Origin: Firmicutes bacterium HGW-Firmicutes-16
Lineage (GTDB): Bacteria > Bacillota > Clostridia > Oscillospirales > Oscillospiraceae
Direction of reading: 5' to 3'
NCBI GenBank assembly: GCA_002841545.1
Contig: PGZZ01000001.1
Coordinates: 124,001-188,000 of the forward strand
Length of the DNA: 64,000 nucleotides
Under the pieces are notes generated by a model. It did not search any database, was not told the DNA's origin, and saw only the letters and a program-made list of their open reading frames with translations. Below, one piece after another: positions 8,939 to 17,746 of the stretch. Numbering within the stretch: the stretch's first letter is position 1; every line of letters begins with the position of its first letter. Both the position numbers and the translations under genes were made by a program.

Positions 8939-9202
8939 ATGAAGCTATCTGAGTTGCCGAATATCGGTTCCGCTGTGGAGAGCCAGCTAAATCAGGTGGA
9001 AATCATCACCTTTGAAGATTTGAAAAATGCAGGAGCCGAGGATGCTTGGCTAAGAATACAGGCTATTGATCGTTCTGCATGCATAAACAGGCTTATGGCT
9101 CTTGAGGGTGCCATTCAGGGCGTGAAAAAGAGCTTTATTACCGAAAGCCGCAAGGCTGAGCTGAAAGCCTTCTATAATGCCCATAAAATTAAGTGGACCT
9201 GA
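8939..9202 (+). CDS. TfoX C-terminal domain protein
   Basis: An 87-residue cytoplasmic protein matching the helix-hairpin-helix-like TfoX/Sxy C-terminal domain: LSELPNIGSAVESQLNQVEI, the Asp-Leu region, LRIQAIDRSACINRLMALEGAIQG. TfoX proteins are known from competence control in Gammaproteobacteria, but stand-alone C-terminal domains in Firmicutes have no defined role. ATG 8939 has TTGGAG upstream. It follows glpP by 22 bp, so it is probably co-transcribed; whether it has anything to do with glycerol is unknown. Confidence 0.75.
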   Translation: MKLSELPNIGSAVESQLNQVEIITFEDLKNAGAEDAWLRIQAIDRSACINRLMALEGAIQGVKKSFITESRKAELKAFYNAHKIKWT

Positions 9203-9220
9203 TATCGCTGGAATTATTGC

Positions 9221-9249
9221 TTGCTTAATGCTAATATTTATGATACGAT
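9221..9249 (+). promoter_or_regulatory. Promoter of the glycerol operon
   Basis: TTGCTT, a 17-bp spacer, TACGAT with TGA just before it (extended -10). Predicted start near 9256, just ahead of the leader terminator. Confidence 0.6.
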
Positions 9250-9266
9250 AAATTTATAAATAAGAT

Positions 9267-9338
9267 AGTCACGGCAGAGATTTGAGAGCCAGACTTGCTA
9301 AAGGCCTTTTGAGGGCTTTTGCGGTCGTGGCTTTTTTT
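9267..9338 (+). promoter_or_regulatory. Leader terminator/antiterminator, candidate GlpP target
   Basis: Arms AGTCACGGC (9267-9275) and GGTCGTGGCT (9324-9332 region) can form a 9-bp stem with G-U pairs, followed by seven T (9332-9338): an intrinsic terminator about 60 bp before the first glycerol gene. The loop contains the purine-rich repeat AGAGATTTGAGAG. A terminator in the 5' leader of a glycerol dehydrogenase gene next to glpP is the arrangement known for GlpP control. RNA contact is inferred. Confidence 0.65.
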
Positions 9339-9390
9339 GCGTCTTCAGACGGTTCATTAAGCGAAAGCGTTTTGGGAAGGTGGGCATAAA

Positions 9391-10818
9391 ATGACAGATG
9401 TTGTTATTATCGGCGCGGGCGTAATAGGCTGCGCTATTGCGAGGGAGCTCTCGCGCTACAGGCTCGATGTCATTGTTCTCGAGAAGGAAGCAGACGTAGC
9501 CGAAGGCACCTCAAAGGCGAACAGTGGCATAGTCCATGCGGGCTATGACGCCACGCCGGGATCGCTTAAGGCAAAATTCAACGCGAGAGGCAGCGCCATG
9601 TTTCCGAATCTCGTAAAGGAGCTTGAGGTGCCTTACAAGCGTAACGGCTCTCTAGTCGTGAGCTTTTCGGAGGAGAATGTCCCCCGTCTTGAAGAACTGC
9701 TCGAAAACGGAAAGCAAAACGGAATTGAGGGTCTTGAGATATTACACCGTGAACAGGCTCTCGAAAAGTGCCCTCGTCTTTCCGAAAAGGTCGTCGCCGC
9801 GCTATATGCGAAAACCGCCGCCATCGTCTGCCCCTATGAGCTCACTCTGGCATACGCGGAGAACGCCTTTAATAACGGCGTGCGCTTCCGCTTAAATTCT
9901 CCTGTTTTAGGGATAAACCGCATTGAAAACGGCTATAAGCTGACGCTTAGCTCGGGTGATACGCTCGAAACAAGAATAATCGTCAATGCCGCAGGGCTTT
10001 ATGCCGACGCAATAAACAACATGGTGAGCGCAAGAACGCTTGAGATTATACCGAGAAAGGGCGAATACTGCCTTTTCGACCATGCGGCGGAGGAGCTTGC
10101 CCCGCTTACAATATTCCAGACACCTACTGCGATGGGTAAGGGTGTTCTGGTTACGACAACGGCGGACGGGAACCTGCTCGTCGGCCCAACTGCAGTGGAT
10201 GTAGGCGGCAGAGACGAAACTGATACTTCGCGCGAGGGGCTCGAATATGTTTTGAAAACAGCGGCGCTGTCCGTCGGTACTCTACCCGAAAGGCAGATAA
10301 TAACATCCTTTGCAGGACTGCGCGCTCACCTCGAAACAGACGATTTCGAAATCGGCGAAGCGCCTGACGCTGAGGGCTTCATTAATGTCGCGGGGATTGA
10401 ATCTCCGGGACTGTCAAGCGCCCCTGCAATCGGCGAATGGGTGGCGGAGCTTCTGGCAAGGAAGCTTTCTGCCGAGCCGAACCCCTCTTTTGACCCGATT
10501 CGACGCGGCATTCCGAAATTCAGAGAGATGGATAGTGAGGAACGTACCCTCTTCATCAACAAGAATCCCTCCTACGGCAGAGTTGTCTGCCGCTGTGAAA
10601 CCGTTACAGAGGCAGAAATAATCGACGCGATACGCCGCCCGCTAGGGGCAACGACGCTCGACGGAATTAAGCGCCGCACACGCGCGGGAATGGGGCGCTG
10701 TCAGTCGGGCTTCTGCACGACCCGCGTTCTGGAGATACTGGAAAGGGAGCTGAAAATCCCTCGAGAAACCGTTACTAAATTCGGCAAGGGCTCAGAGCTT
10801 CTGACCGGCAGAAGATGA
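9391..10818 (+). CDS. glpA: Anaerobic glycerol-3-phosphate dehydrogenase-like FAD protein (GlpA type)
   Basis: Oxidises glycerol-3-phosphate to dihydroxyacetone phosphate with FAD, passing electrons to its partners. Residues 4-33 form the FAD-binding GxGxxG fold (VIIGAGVIGCAIARELS), then a DAO-type oxidoreductase domain to about 370. The C-terminus has a BFD-like [2Fe-2S] domain with cysteines in VVCRCETVTEAEI and RAGMGRCQSGFC, as in GlpA-type enzymes. 475 residues. The next two genes encode the usual companions of this arrangement in Firmicutes (pyridine-nucleotide-type FAD protein and DUF1667 protein). Confidence 0.82.
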   Translation: MTDVVIIGAGVIGCAIARELSRYRLDVIVLEKEADVAEGTSKANSGIVHAGYDATPGSLKAKFNARGSAMFPNLVKELEVPYKRNGSLVVSFSEENVPRLEELLENGKQNGIEGLEILHREQALEKCPRLSEKVVAALYAKTAAIVCPYELTLAYAENAFNNGVRFRLNSPVLGINRIENGYKLTLSSGDTLETRIIVNAAGLYADAINNMVSARTLEIIPRKGEYCLFDHAAEELAPLTIFQTPTAMGKGVLVTTTADGNLLVGPTAVDVGGRDETDTSREGLEYVLKTAALSVGTLPERQIITSFAGLRAHLETDDFEIGEAPDAEGFINVAGIESPGLSSAPAIGEWVAELLARKLSAEPNPSFDPIRRGIPKFREMDSEERTLFINKNPSYGRVVCRCETVTEAEIIDAIRRPLGATTLDGIKRRTRAGMGRCQSGFCTTRVLEILERELKIPRETVTKFGKGSELLTGRR

Positions 10819-10838
10819 AAGAGAAAGAGGATTATTTT

Positions 10839-12095
10839 ATGCTTAATAAAGAGCTTGTGATAATAGGCGCGGGGCCCGCAGGTCTTGCCGCGGCAGTCCG
10901 CGCTCATGAGAAGGGCGTTTCTGATATACTCATACTCGAGCGCGACGACGCTCCCGGCGGCATCCTCAACCAGTGCATACATAACGGCTTCGGACTGCAC
11001 ACCTTTAAAGAGGAGCTCACGGGGCCGGAATACGCCGGAAGATTCATTGACAAAGTGCGTGAACTCGGCATCGAGATTAAACTTAACACGATGGTACTTG
11101 ATATTAGCCGCGACAAGCTCATAACAGCTGTGAATCCCGATGACGGAATACTTGAAATACGCGCGGGCGCGGTTATACTCGCAATGGGCTGCAGGGAACG
11201 TCCCCGCGGTGCGCTGAACATTCCAGGGAGTCGCTGCGCGGGTATTTTCACGGCCGGAACAGCACAGCGTCTCGTGAATATCGATGGCTATATGCCCGGA
11301 AAAGAGGTCGTGATTCTCGGTTCCGGCGATATCGGACTCATTATGGCACGCCGCATGACGCTTGAGGGAGCGAAGGTCAAGGCTGTCGTCGAACTTATGC
11401 CCTATTCCACAGGGCTCAAACGAAATATCGTCCAGTGCCTAGATGATTACGGCATTCCGCTTCTTCTATCACACACCATTACAAAAATAGGCGGCAAAAA
11501 ACGCCTTGAGAGCGTTACCATATCAGAGGTGGACGAGAGCCGCCGCCCGATTGCGGGTACGGAGCAGACGATAGACTGCGACACGCTGCTTTTATCGGTC
11601 GGACTGCTGCCCGAAAACGAGCTTTCACGCATATGCGGAGTCGAGCTGTCCCCCGTCACCGGCGGAGCTATCGTGAACGAGAGCCTTCAAACCAGCGTCC
11701 CCGGCGTATTTGCCTGCGGAAATGTTTTGCACGTGCACGATTTGGTCGACAACGTCTCCGCCGAGAGCTATCTTGCGGGCGAGACTGCCGCGGCCTTTCT
11801 GAGAGGCGAGAGCTCCGGTAGAGAAATACTTATTAAAACCTCCGGCGGTGTACGCTACACCGTACCCGCTTACGTTTCCCCGTCCCATGTGACCCAGCCG
11901 CTGGAAGTGCGCTTCCGCGTAGGCGAAGTATATAAGAACAGTTTCGTTTCGGTTTATTTTGACGGGCAGCGCGAGACGCATCTAAAAAAGCGCATCCTCA
12001 CCCCCGGAGAGATGGAACAGGTGCTGCTGAGACCCGCGCATTTCAAAAAACACTCCGATTGCAAGGAAATAAGCATCCGCGTGGAAGCCGATTGA
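10839..12095 (+). CDS. FAD/NAD(P)-dependent oxidoreductase, glycerol operon partner
   Basis: Pyr_redox_2-family flavoprotein with FAD motif VIIGAGPAGLAAAVRAHEKG at the start, the NAD(P)-binding motif VVILGSGDIGLIMARRMTLEG near residue 155, and a GVFACGNVLHVHD flavin-closing motif near residue 300. It probably passes electrons from the GlpA-like subunit to NAD or another carrier. I chose ATG 10839 because AAAGAGG lies 9 nt upstream; an ATG at 10815 overlapping the previous stop would add eight residues. Tight operon with both neighbours. Confidence 0.82.
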   Translation: MLNKELVIIGAGPAGLAAAVRAHEKGVSDILILERDDAPGGILNQCIHNGFGLHTFKEELTGPEYAGRFIDKVRELGIEIKLNTMVLDISRDKLITAVNPDDGILEIRAGAVILAMGCRERPRGALNIPGSRCAGIFTAGTAQRLVNIDGYMPGKEVVILGSGDIGLIMARRMTLEGAKVKAVVELMPYSTGLKRNIVQCLDDYGIPLLLSHTITKIGGKKRLESVTISEVDESRRPIAGTEQTIDCDTLLLSVGLLPENELSRICGVELSPVTGGAIVNESLQTSVPGVFACGNVLHVHDLVDNVSAESYLAGETAAAFLRGESSGREILIKTSGGVRYTVPAYVSPSHVTQPLEVRFRVGEVYKNSFVSVYFDGQRETHLKKRILTPGEMEQVLLRPAHFKKHSDCKEISIRVEAD

Positions 12096-12112
12096 AGAAG
12101 GAGGTCATTTCA

Positions 12113-12490
12113 TTGAAAACGAAAAAAGAACTCACCTGTATCGGCTGTCCGATGGGCTGTCTTGTTTCCGTTGAGCTTGAGGATGGCGCTATTGGCGAAA
12201 TTTCAGGCAACAGCTGCCCGCACGGCAAGGAATATGCCGAAAAGGAGCTTACTTATCCCGAGCGTACGCTAACGTCCACCATTCCGGTCGACGGCGGCGA
12301 GATTCGTATGGTTCCGGTCAAGACCGCTCTCGATATTCCAAAAGACAAAATATTTGAAGCAATGGCGCAGGTGCGCAAAATGCGTCTCACCGCGCCCATT
12401 GAGGCTGGCAACACTGTTATTAAAAATATCGCCGGAACGGGAATCGACATCATCGCGACAAGAACAGTTAATGTCGGCGTGTGGATATGA
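12113..12490 (+). CDS. DUF1667 protein, small cysteine-rich subunit of the glycerol oxidoreductase
   Basis: A 125-residue protein with CIGCPMGC at residues 9-16 and a further CPHG motif near residue 35, likely binding an Fe-S cluster or zinc. DUF1667 proteins are almost always found with GlpA-like and FAD-oxidoreductase genes and are thought to complete that complex; the biochemical role is not established. TTG 12113 lies just after AAGGAGGT and fits the family N-terminus. The gap to the previous gene is 17 bp. Confidence 0.8.
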   Translation: MKTKKELTCIGCPMGCLVSVELEDGAIGEISGNSCPHGKEYAEKELTYPERTLTSTIPVDGGEIRMVPVKTALDIPKDKIFEAMAQVRKMRLTAPIEAGNTVIKNIAGTGIDIIATRTVNVGVWI

Positions 12491-12553
12491 AAGCTTCCGT
12501 AAAAGAAATTTTCTAACTGTGTTGAAATTTGCGTAAATAAACACTAAAATAGA

Positions 12554-12582
12554 CGGCAGTGAAGTATCGGCTTCATCTGCCG
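12554..12582 (+). promoter_or_regulatory. Small hairpin before glpK
   Basis: CGGCAG and GAAG pair with CTTC and CTGCCG around a TATCGG loop with a small bulge; no T-run. The ACGGCAG element also occurs in the leader at 9271, so it may be a second GlpP-type contact site. Weak evidence. Confidence 0.3.
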
Positions 12583-12614
12583 CAGGTAAATTTGAGAAAA
12601 GGTAGTGAACTTTG

Positions 12615-14117
12615 ATGAAGGCAGTTTTGGCTCTCGATCAGGGTACGACGAGCTCCCGCGCTATCTTGTTTGACGTTGCGGGCAACATTTTGGCAAAGGC
12701 CCAGAATGAATATCCGAGAACATTTCCACAGCCGGGCTGGGTGGAACAGGACCCGATGGAGCTATTCCGCAGTCAATGCCGCGCGGCGTCTGACGTCCTT
12801 GAAACAAGCGGCCTCACGGCAAAGGACATTGCTGCAGTCGGTATCACAAACCAGCGCGAAACAACCATTGTCTGGGACGCAAAAACGGGCAAGCCAATTT
12901 CGAACGCCATCGTATGGCAGTGCAGGCGTACCGCCGCGATTTGCGACGATATAAAGGCTTGTGGGCTCGATGAGACAGTCCGGGACAAGACCGGACTTTT
13001 AATCGACGCATATTTTTCCGGCACAAAGATTAAATGGATACTTGACAATGTGTCCGGCGCTCGGGAGAGAGCCGAAAACGGAGAGCTATTGTTCGGAAAT
13101 GTGGACAGCTGGCTTATCTGGAACTTGACAAAAGGCGCCGCCCACGTCACTGACTATTCCAACGCCTCGCGCACAATGCTTTTTAATATTCATACTCTTG
13201 AATGGGACAGGGAGCTTTGTTCTAAACTCGAGATACCTCTCTGCATGCTGCCGGAGCCGATGCCCTCAAGCTTCGTCTACGGCACAGTCGCGGGCGGGAT
13301 CCCCGGCCTTGAAAAGCTCAAGGGCGTGCCAATTTCAGGCGCTGTTGGCGACCAGACAGGTGCCCTGTTCGGTCAGGGTTGCTTTGATTCCGGTATGATG
13401 AAAAATACATACGGCACAGGCTGCTTCTTCCTGATGAACACCGGCAGCAAACCCGTCCGTTCACACTGCAATCTTGTTTCCTCCGTGGCATGGGGCTTCG
13501 GCGGCAAGGTCGAATATGCCCTCGAGGGCAGTGTCTTTAATGCCGGAAGTGTGATAAACTGGCTTCGTGACGGGCTCGGACTTATAAAAGCTCCGCACGA
13601 GTGTGACTTACTCGCGGAAAAAGTCCGGGACTCCGATGGTGTGTATTTCGTTCCGGCATTCACCGGTCTCGGCGCGCCTTATTGGGATATGTACGCGCGC
13701 GGAACTCTGGTCGGGCTGACGGCAGCGGCAGGCAGGGAGCATATTGCCCGCGCCGTACTCGAAAGCATAGCGTTTCAGGTCAGAGACCTGATTGAAGCTG
13801 CGCGCGGCGACGCATCACTTCCCTGTAACAGCCTGCGCGTCGACGGCGGCGCTTGCGTCAGCGACTTAATGATGCAGTTCCAAGCAGACATACTAGGCAT
13901 GGAGGTCGACAGACCCCAAAACGTCGAAACAACCGCATTGGGTGCCGCCTATCTTGCGGGGCTTGCAGTCGGCTTTTGGGAAAACACCGATGAAATCCGC
14001 AGTTACCGCAAGACGGAGCGGCTTTTCGAACCACAAATGGACAAATCCCGCAGGGACCAGCTTTACCGCAGCTGGAAGCGCGCGGTAGAGCGCTCTAAGG
14101 ACTGGATTGAACACTAA
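12615..14117 (+). CDS. glpK: Glycerol kinase
   Basis: Phosphorylates glycerol to glycerol-3-phosphate with ATP, supplying both the substrate of the dehydrogenase genes upstream and the ligand of GlpP. FGGY-family features: ALDQGTTSSRAILFD at the N-terminus, GVTNQRET-type motif (AVGITNQRETTIVWD), the YFSGTKIKWILDN segment, GAVGDQTGALFGQ, and LRVDGGACVSDLMMQFQADIL. 500 residues as expected. ATG 12615 and TTG 12612 are both possible behind AAAAGG; the ATG gives the standard N-terminus. Confidence 0.95.
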   Translation: MKAVLALDQGTTSSRAILFDVAGNILAKAQNEYPRTFPQPGWVEQDPMELFRSQCRAASDVLETSGLTAKDIAAVGITNQRETTIVWDAKTGKPISNAIVWQCRRTAAICDDIKACGLDETVRDKTGLLIDAYFSGTKIKWILDNVSGARERAENGELLFGNVDSWLIWNLTKGAAHVTDYSNASRTMLFNIHTLEWDRELCSKLEIPLCMLPEPMPSSFVYGTVAGGIPGLEKLKGVPISGAVGDQTGALFGQGCFDSGMMKNTYGTGCFFLMNTGSKPVRSHCNLVSSVAWGFGGKVEYALEGSVFNAGSVINWLRDGLGLIKAPHECDLLAEKVRDSDGVYFVPAFTGLGAPYWDMYARGTLVGLTAAAGREHIARAVLESIAFQVRDLIEAARGDASLPCNSLRVDGGACVSDLMMQFQADILGMEVDRPQNVETTALGAAYLAGLAVGFWENTDEIRSYRKTERLFEPQMDKSRRDQLYRSWKRAVERSKDWIEH

Positions 14118-14157
14118 AAACACAAAATACTAAACGCATATTATGGGAGGAACAGCA

Positions 14158-14397
14158 ATGAAGAAAAGCATCGACGGAAAAGTAATAAATATGGACTTTG
14201 TTGAAGGTAAAACACTTTCAACCGTTGGATATGATGATGAATCTAAGGTTCTAGCAATAGAATTCACGCGAGGTCCCGTACATGTTTATAACGAGGTGCC
14301 GAAAAATGTTTTTGACGAACTGCTCAAAGCCCCGTCGCCTGATGTCTACTTCGATGAAAAAATTAGATACGTCTACAAAAACAGACGAGTCTGGTAG
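14158..14397 (+). CDS. KTSC domain protein
   Basis: A 79-residue protein of the KTSC family: central LAIEFTRGPVHVYNEVPKNVFDELLKA resembles the family's Tyr-x-Tyr/Val-Pro core. KTSC domains are small beta-rich modules of unknown function. ATG 14158 follows GGGAGG by 7-8 nt; an ATG at 14143 lies before that ribosome site and is rejected. It is 40 bp downstream of glpK and ends just before a strong terminator, so it may be the last gene of the glycerol operon. Confidence 0.7.
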   Translation: MKKSIDGKVINMDFVEGKTLSTVGYDDESKVLAIEFTRGPVHVYNEVPKNVFDELLKAPSPDVYFDEKIRYVYKNRRVW

Positions 14398-14405
14398 CAA
14401 TGTTC

Positions 14406-14455
14406 AAATGATGTGCCAGTCGGGAAAAATCCCGACTGGCACATCATTTGTTTAT
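14406..14455 (+). terminator. Strong terminator with a 20-bp perfect stem
   Basis: Arms 14406-14425 and 14430-14449 are perfect complements around an AAAA loop; a T-rich tail follows. Confidence 0.88.
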
Positions 14456-14542
14456 ATAAAACTTGTTTAGTATCGTCCGAAAAAGTATTATAATATTGAT
14501 ATGAAATACCCAACAATTCTCAAGTTAAGGAGGATACACGCG

Positions 14543-15505
14543 ATGAAGGAAAAGTATTCCGAGTTATATCTTGCAGGAGGGTGCTATTGGGGAACGGAGC
14601 ACTTCCTTAAGCAGATAGATGGCGTTCGTGAAACACAGGTCGGCTTCGCAAACGGAAACACGGAAAACCCGACTTATGAGGATGTGTGCAAGCGCGGTAC
14701 GGGTCACGCGGAAACCGTACGAGTCCTATATGACAAAATGCTCGCCCCTCTTGAATTTATTCTCGGACTCTATTACAAAACAATTGACCCGACAAGTCTT
14801 AACCGTCAGGGCAACGACAGGGGCACACAATACCGCACAGGCATTTATTATACAGACGAGGCGGATGCTCCCGTTATCAAAAAATCCGTTGCGGAGCTTG
14901 AAAACAGACTCGGCAAGCCGGTCGCTATCGAAGTAACTCAGCTTATAAACTTCTTCCCCGCGGAGGAATACCATCAGGAATATCTTAATAAAAACCCGGG
15001 CGGCTATTGTCACATTGACCCCAAACTCTTTGAACTCGCCAAGAACGCAAGACCTGCTTCTCGCTTTACGAATCCCGACCAGGCCGCCTTGAAAAAGCTT
15101 CTTACCCCTCTGCAATTCGACGTTACTCAAAACGCCGCGACAGAGCGTCCGTTTGCAAACGAATATTTCAACAAGTTTGAAGACGGGATTTATGTTGATG
15201 TTACAACCGGCGAGCCGCTTTTCGTATCCGCGGATAAATTCGAATCCGGCTGCGGCTGGCCCAGCTTTTCGAAGCCGATAGGGCGCGAGCTTCTCGACGA
15301 GCACACCGATAAAACCCACGGTATGCATAGAACCGAGGTTCGCAGTAAGAAAGGGAACGCTCATCTCGGGCATGTTTTCGAAGATGGTCCCCGTGAAAAG
15401 GGTGGCCTACGTTACTGCATAAACAGTGCTTCACTAAAATTTATCCCCAAAAACCTGATGGAAAAAGAGGGCTATGGCGACTGGTTGTATCTTTTCAAAG
15501 CGTAA
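14543..15505 (+). CDS. msrAB: Peptide methionine sulfoxide reductase MsrA-MsrB fusion
   Basis: Repairs both diastereomers of methionine sulfoxide. The N-terminal MsrA domain (about 1-160) has the catalytic Cys14 in [12 protein letters not shown]. The C-terminal MsrB domain (about 175-320) has [28 protein letters not shown] and the catalytic cysteine in [11 protein letters not shown]. The two CxxC pairs that bind zinc in many MsrB proteins are absent ([11 protein letters not shown] replaces the first), so this is the zinc-free type. ATG 14543 follows AAGGAGG. Monocistronic between terminator and the next promoter. Confidence 0.93.
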   Translation: MKEKYSELYLAGGCYWGTEHFLKQIDGVRETQVGFANGNTENPTYEDVCKRGTGHAETVRVLYDKMLAPLEFILGLYYKTIDPTSLNRQGNDRGTQYRTGIYYTDEADAPVIKKSVAELENRLGKPVAIEVTQLINFFPAEEYHQEYLNKNPGGYCHIDPKLFELAKNARPASRFTNPDQAALKKLLTPLQFDVTQNAATERPFANEYFNKFEDGIYVDVTTGEPLFVSADKFESGCGWPSFSKPIGRELLDEHTDKTHGMHRTEVRSKKGNAHLGHVFEDGPREKGGLRYCINSASLKFIPKNLMEKEGYGDWLYLFKA

Positions 15506-15540
15506 GCACTTCGTATCTTATGATTTTTAACAAAAAGCTC

Positions 15541-15571
15541 TTGACTTGGAGCTAACTCCAAGTGCTATGCT
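15541..15571 (+). promoter_or_regulatory. MerR-type promoter with 19-bp spacer and operator dyad
   Basis: TTGACT (15541-15546) and TATGCT (15566-15571) are separated by 19 bp, longer than sigma-A normally accepts, and a perfect 8-bp dyad ACTTGGAG-N4-CTCCAAGT (15544-15563) fills the spacer. This is the classic form of promoters twisted into use by MerR-family activators. A MerR-family gene is the last gene of the operon this promoter serves. Confidence 0.85.
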
Positions 15572-15603
15572 CTTTTTAATACTAAATTCAAGGAGATTAT
15601 TTT

Positions 15604-16161
15604 ATGACAAACTCGATTGCGCTTAACAGAACGAATGTCAGAACGAAAACCTTGCTGACGGTGGTTGCAATAATTTCCGCCGTTGTGCTTCCGCAGATAT
15701 TCCATATCGCGGGACTGGCATCGGGGCTTGGCGCCGCTCCGGGAGCCGCCTTCCTTCCCATGCAGCTTCCCGTTTTACTTGCCGGTTTGCTCGCCGGCCC
15801 CATTGTCGGTCTCATAGCCGGCATACTCAGCCCACTGGTCAGCTTTACAATTTCGGGAATGCCCTCTGCAGTCCTGCTCCCCAACATTATAGCGGAGCTT
15901 GCGGGCTACGGGCTTGTTGCAGGACTTCTATGGAACGCGAAAATGCCAGTTTTCGGAAAGCTCCTTATCGCGCAGTTTGCCGGTCATGTGACAAAAGCTG
16001 TTGTTATACTGTTCTCCGTCTATGCAATAAAAAATACGGCGGTCCCCACTTCGCTTATCTGGACCAGCGTCACAGCCGGACTTCCGGGCATTCTTCTACA
16101 GTGGGCGCTCATCCCGCTAATAGTTTTCCGTATGCAAAACAGGAAAAGCGGCCATGTCTGA
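15604..16161 (+). CDS. ECF transporter S component-like membrane protein
   Basis: A 185-residue, highly hydrophobic protein with about five to six membrane segments and the short small-residue pattern (GLLAGPIVGLIAGILSP) of energy-coupling-factor substrate-binding (S) components. S components capture a vitamin, metal or other small molecule and work with a shared EcfA/EcfT module; no such module is in the window. First gene of the MerR-controlled operon; AAGGAG precedes the ATG. The substrate cannot be predicted; the reductase neighbours suggest a redox-related compound or cofactor precursor. Confidence 0.7.
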   Translation: MTNSIALNRTNVRTKTLLTVVAIISAVVLPQIFHIAGLASGLGAAPGAAFLPMQLPVLLAGLLAGPIVGLIAGILSPLVSFTISGMPSAVLLPNIIAELAGYGLVAGLLWNAKMPVFGKLLIAQFAGHVTKAVVILFSVYAIKNTAVPTSLIWTSVTAGLPGILLQWALIPLIVFRMQNRKSGHV

Positions 16162-16588
16162 CATCGAAAAAGCGAAAGAGCTTTTCGCTGGGGGCGAATT
16201 TACCTGTGTGCTGGTTAAAGACGACAAAATCTATTCGAGCAATCTCAGCGGTATTGCTCCTATGGTAGGGTTTATAAAAGATGGTGTCGATTTAAGCGGT
16301 TTTTCTGCTGCTGATAAGATAGTCGGAAAAGCGGCGGCACTTCTCTTTGTTCTGGCAGGGGTCAAGGAAGTTTTTGCCTCTGTTTTGAGCAAAAAGGCGG
16401 AAGCGGTTTTCACGAAACACGGAGTACTGTATTCCTGCGAGACTTCTGCGGACGCGATTATTAACAGGGCAGGCACCGGTCCGTGTCCGATGGAAAATGC
16501 CGTTAATGGCGTCGACGACCCACGAAAGGCTTACGACTCGATAATTCGCACTCTTGATATTTTGAGAAATGAAAAACGGAGGATTTAA
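16154..16588 (+). CDS. DUF1893 domain protein
   Basis: A 144-residue cytoplasmic protein matching DUF1893: an N-terminal [23 protein letters not shown] segment, then [27 protein letters not shown], and a GPCPMEN motif near residue 112 with Cys, Pro and Glu conserved in the family. Function unknown; the fold is deaminase-like in described members, so a nucleophile-metal chemistry is possible but not shown here. Start overlaps the previous gene by 8 bp, so translation is coupled to the S component. Confidence 0.72.
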   Translation: MSDIEKAKELFAGGEFTCVLVKDDKIYSSNLSGIAPMVGFIKDGVDLSGFSAADKIVGKAAALLFVLAGVKEVFASVLSKKAEAVFTKHGVLYSCETSADAIINRAGTGPCPMENAVNGVDDPRKAYDSIIRTLDILRNEKRRI

Positions 16589-17700
16589 TGAAAAAACTAG
16601 GTTTCGGACTTATGCGTCTGCCGCTTATCGACGCTGAAGATCAGACCAGTATCGATATGGAAACCCTAAACAAGATGGTAGATTCATTTATTGAGCAGGG
16701 CTTTACCTATTTTGATACCGCGTATATGTACCACGAATTTACAAGCGAGGATGCCACGAGGGAGGCGCTTGTGAAGCGTCACCCGAGAAACTCTTATACT
16801 ATTGCATCCAAGCTTCCGACGATGTTTTTGCAGGAGAAGGAAGACCAAGTGCGCATCTTTGCAGAGCAGCTCGAAAAATGTGGAGTTGATTATTTTGATT
16901 ACTATCTCCTCCACAATCTGGGCTATGAGCATTACGAGGTCGCCGAGAGGTTGGATAGCTTTGCTTTCGTTTCGCAAATGAAAAACGAAGGAAAAGCTCG
17001 AAAAATCGGATTTTCATACCATGACAATGCGGAGCTTTTGGATAAGATTCTAACTGAGCATCCCGAAATGGAGTTTGTCCAGCTTCAGATAAACTATCTT
17101 GACTGGGACAATGAGAGCATCCAGTCGAGAAAGTGCTATGAGGTCGCAAAACGTCACGGAAAGCCCGTCATCGTAATGGAGCCTATCAAGGGCGGAACTC
17201 TGGCGAAGGTGCCCGAAAAGGCGGAGAAGCTGTTCACGGAATGCCACCCCGATATGTCGATTGCCTCATGGGCAATACGATATGCGGCAAGCCTTGAGGA
17301 CGTTATGGTGGTTTTGAGCGGAATGACCGATATGCAACAACTGCTCGACAACACAGGGTATATGCAGAACTTCAAGCCTCTGACAAATGAAGAACACGAA
17401 ATAATCGGAAATGCCGTCAGCGTAATAAATTCGGAGATATTGATTCCGTGCACCGCCTGCCAGTACTGCGTCAAGGGCTGTCCGCAAAATATCGCAATAC
17501 CGAAGTATTTTGCGCTTTACAATACGGAGAAGCAGTCACTCAACTCCGGCTTTTCCATCCAAAGCACCTACTATGACAACTATACGAAAACTTACGGCAA
17601 GGCCTCGGACTGCATCGATTGTAAGCAGTGCGAAAGCTCATGCCCTCAGCACATCGAGATTACGAAGTTTCTTAAGGACGTTTCGAAAACGTTCGAATGA
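16588..17700 (+). CDS. Aldo/keto reductase with C-terminal 4Fe-4S ferredoxin domain
   Basis: The N-terminal aldo/keto reductase barrel (about 1-280) shows catalytic tetrad regions [10 protein letters not shown] (Asp, Tyr), ASKLP (Lys) and YLLHNLG (His). The C-terminal part has two cysteine sets, [12 protein letters not shown] and [12 protein letters not shown], for two 4Fe-4S clusters, the form common in anaerobes. 370 residues. It reduces an unknown carbonyl compound, perhaps with ferredoxin rather than NADPH. The ATG shares its first base with the previous stop codon. A relative lies at 38267. Confidence 0.85.
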   Translation: MKKLGFGLMRLPLIDAEDQTSIDMETLNKMVDSFIEQGFTYFDTAYMYHEFTSEDATREALVKRHPRNSYTIASKLPTMFLQEKEDQVRIFAEQLEKCGVDYFDYYLLHNLGYEHYEVAERLDSFAFVSQMKNEGKARKIGFSYHDNAELLDKILTEHPEMEFVQLQINYLDWDNESIQSRKCYEVAKRHGKPVIVMEPIKGGTLAKVPEKAEKLFTECHPDMSIASWAIRYAASLEDVMVVLSGMTDMQQLLDNTGYMQNFKPLTNEEHEIIGNAVSVINSEILIPCTACQYCVKGCPQNIAIPKYFALYNTEKQSLNSGFSIQSTYYDNYTKTYGKASDCIDCKQCESSCPQHIEITKFLKDVSKTFE

Positions 17701-17746
17701 AAGCTTCTTTCTCCGAATAATAAAATATTGAAGGGAAGCGGTAAAA

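Noticed and set aside
14726-15373. Minus-strand frame of 215 codons opposite msrAB
   Set aside because: Antisense shadow of a gene with all MsrA and MsrB motifs.
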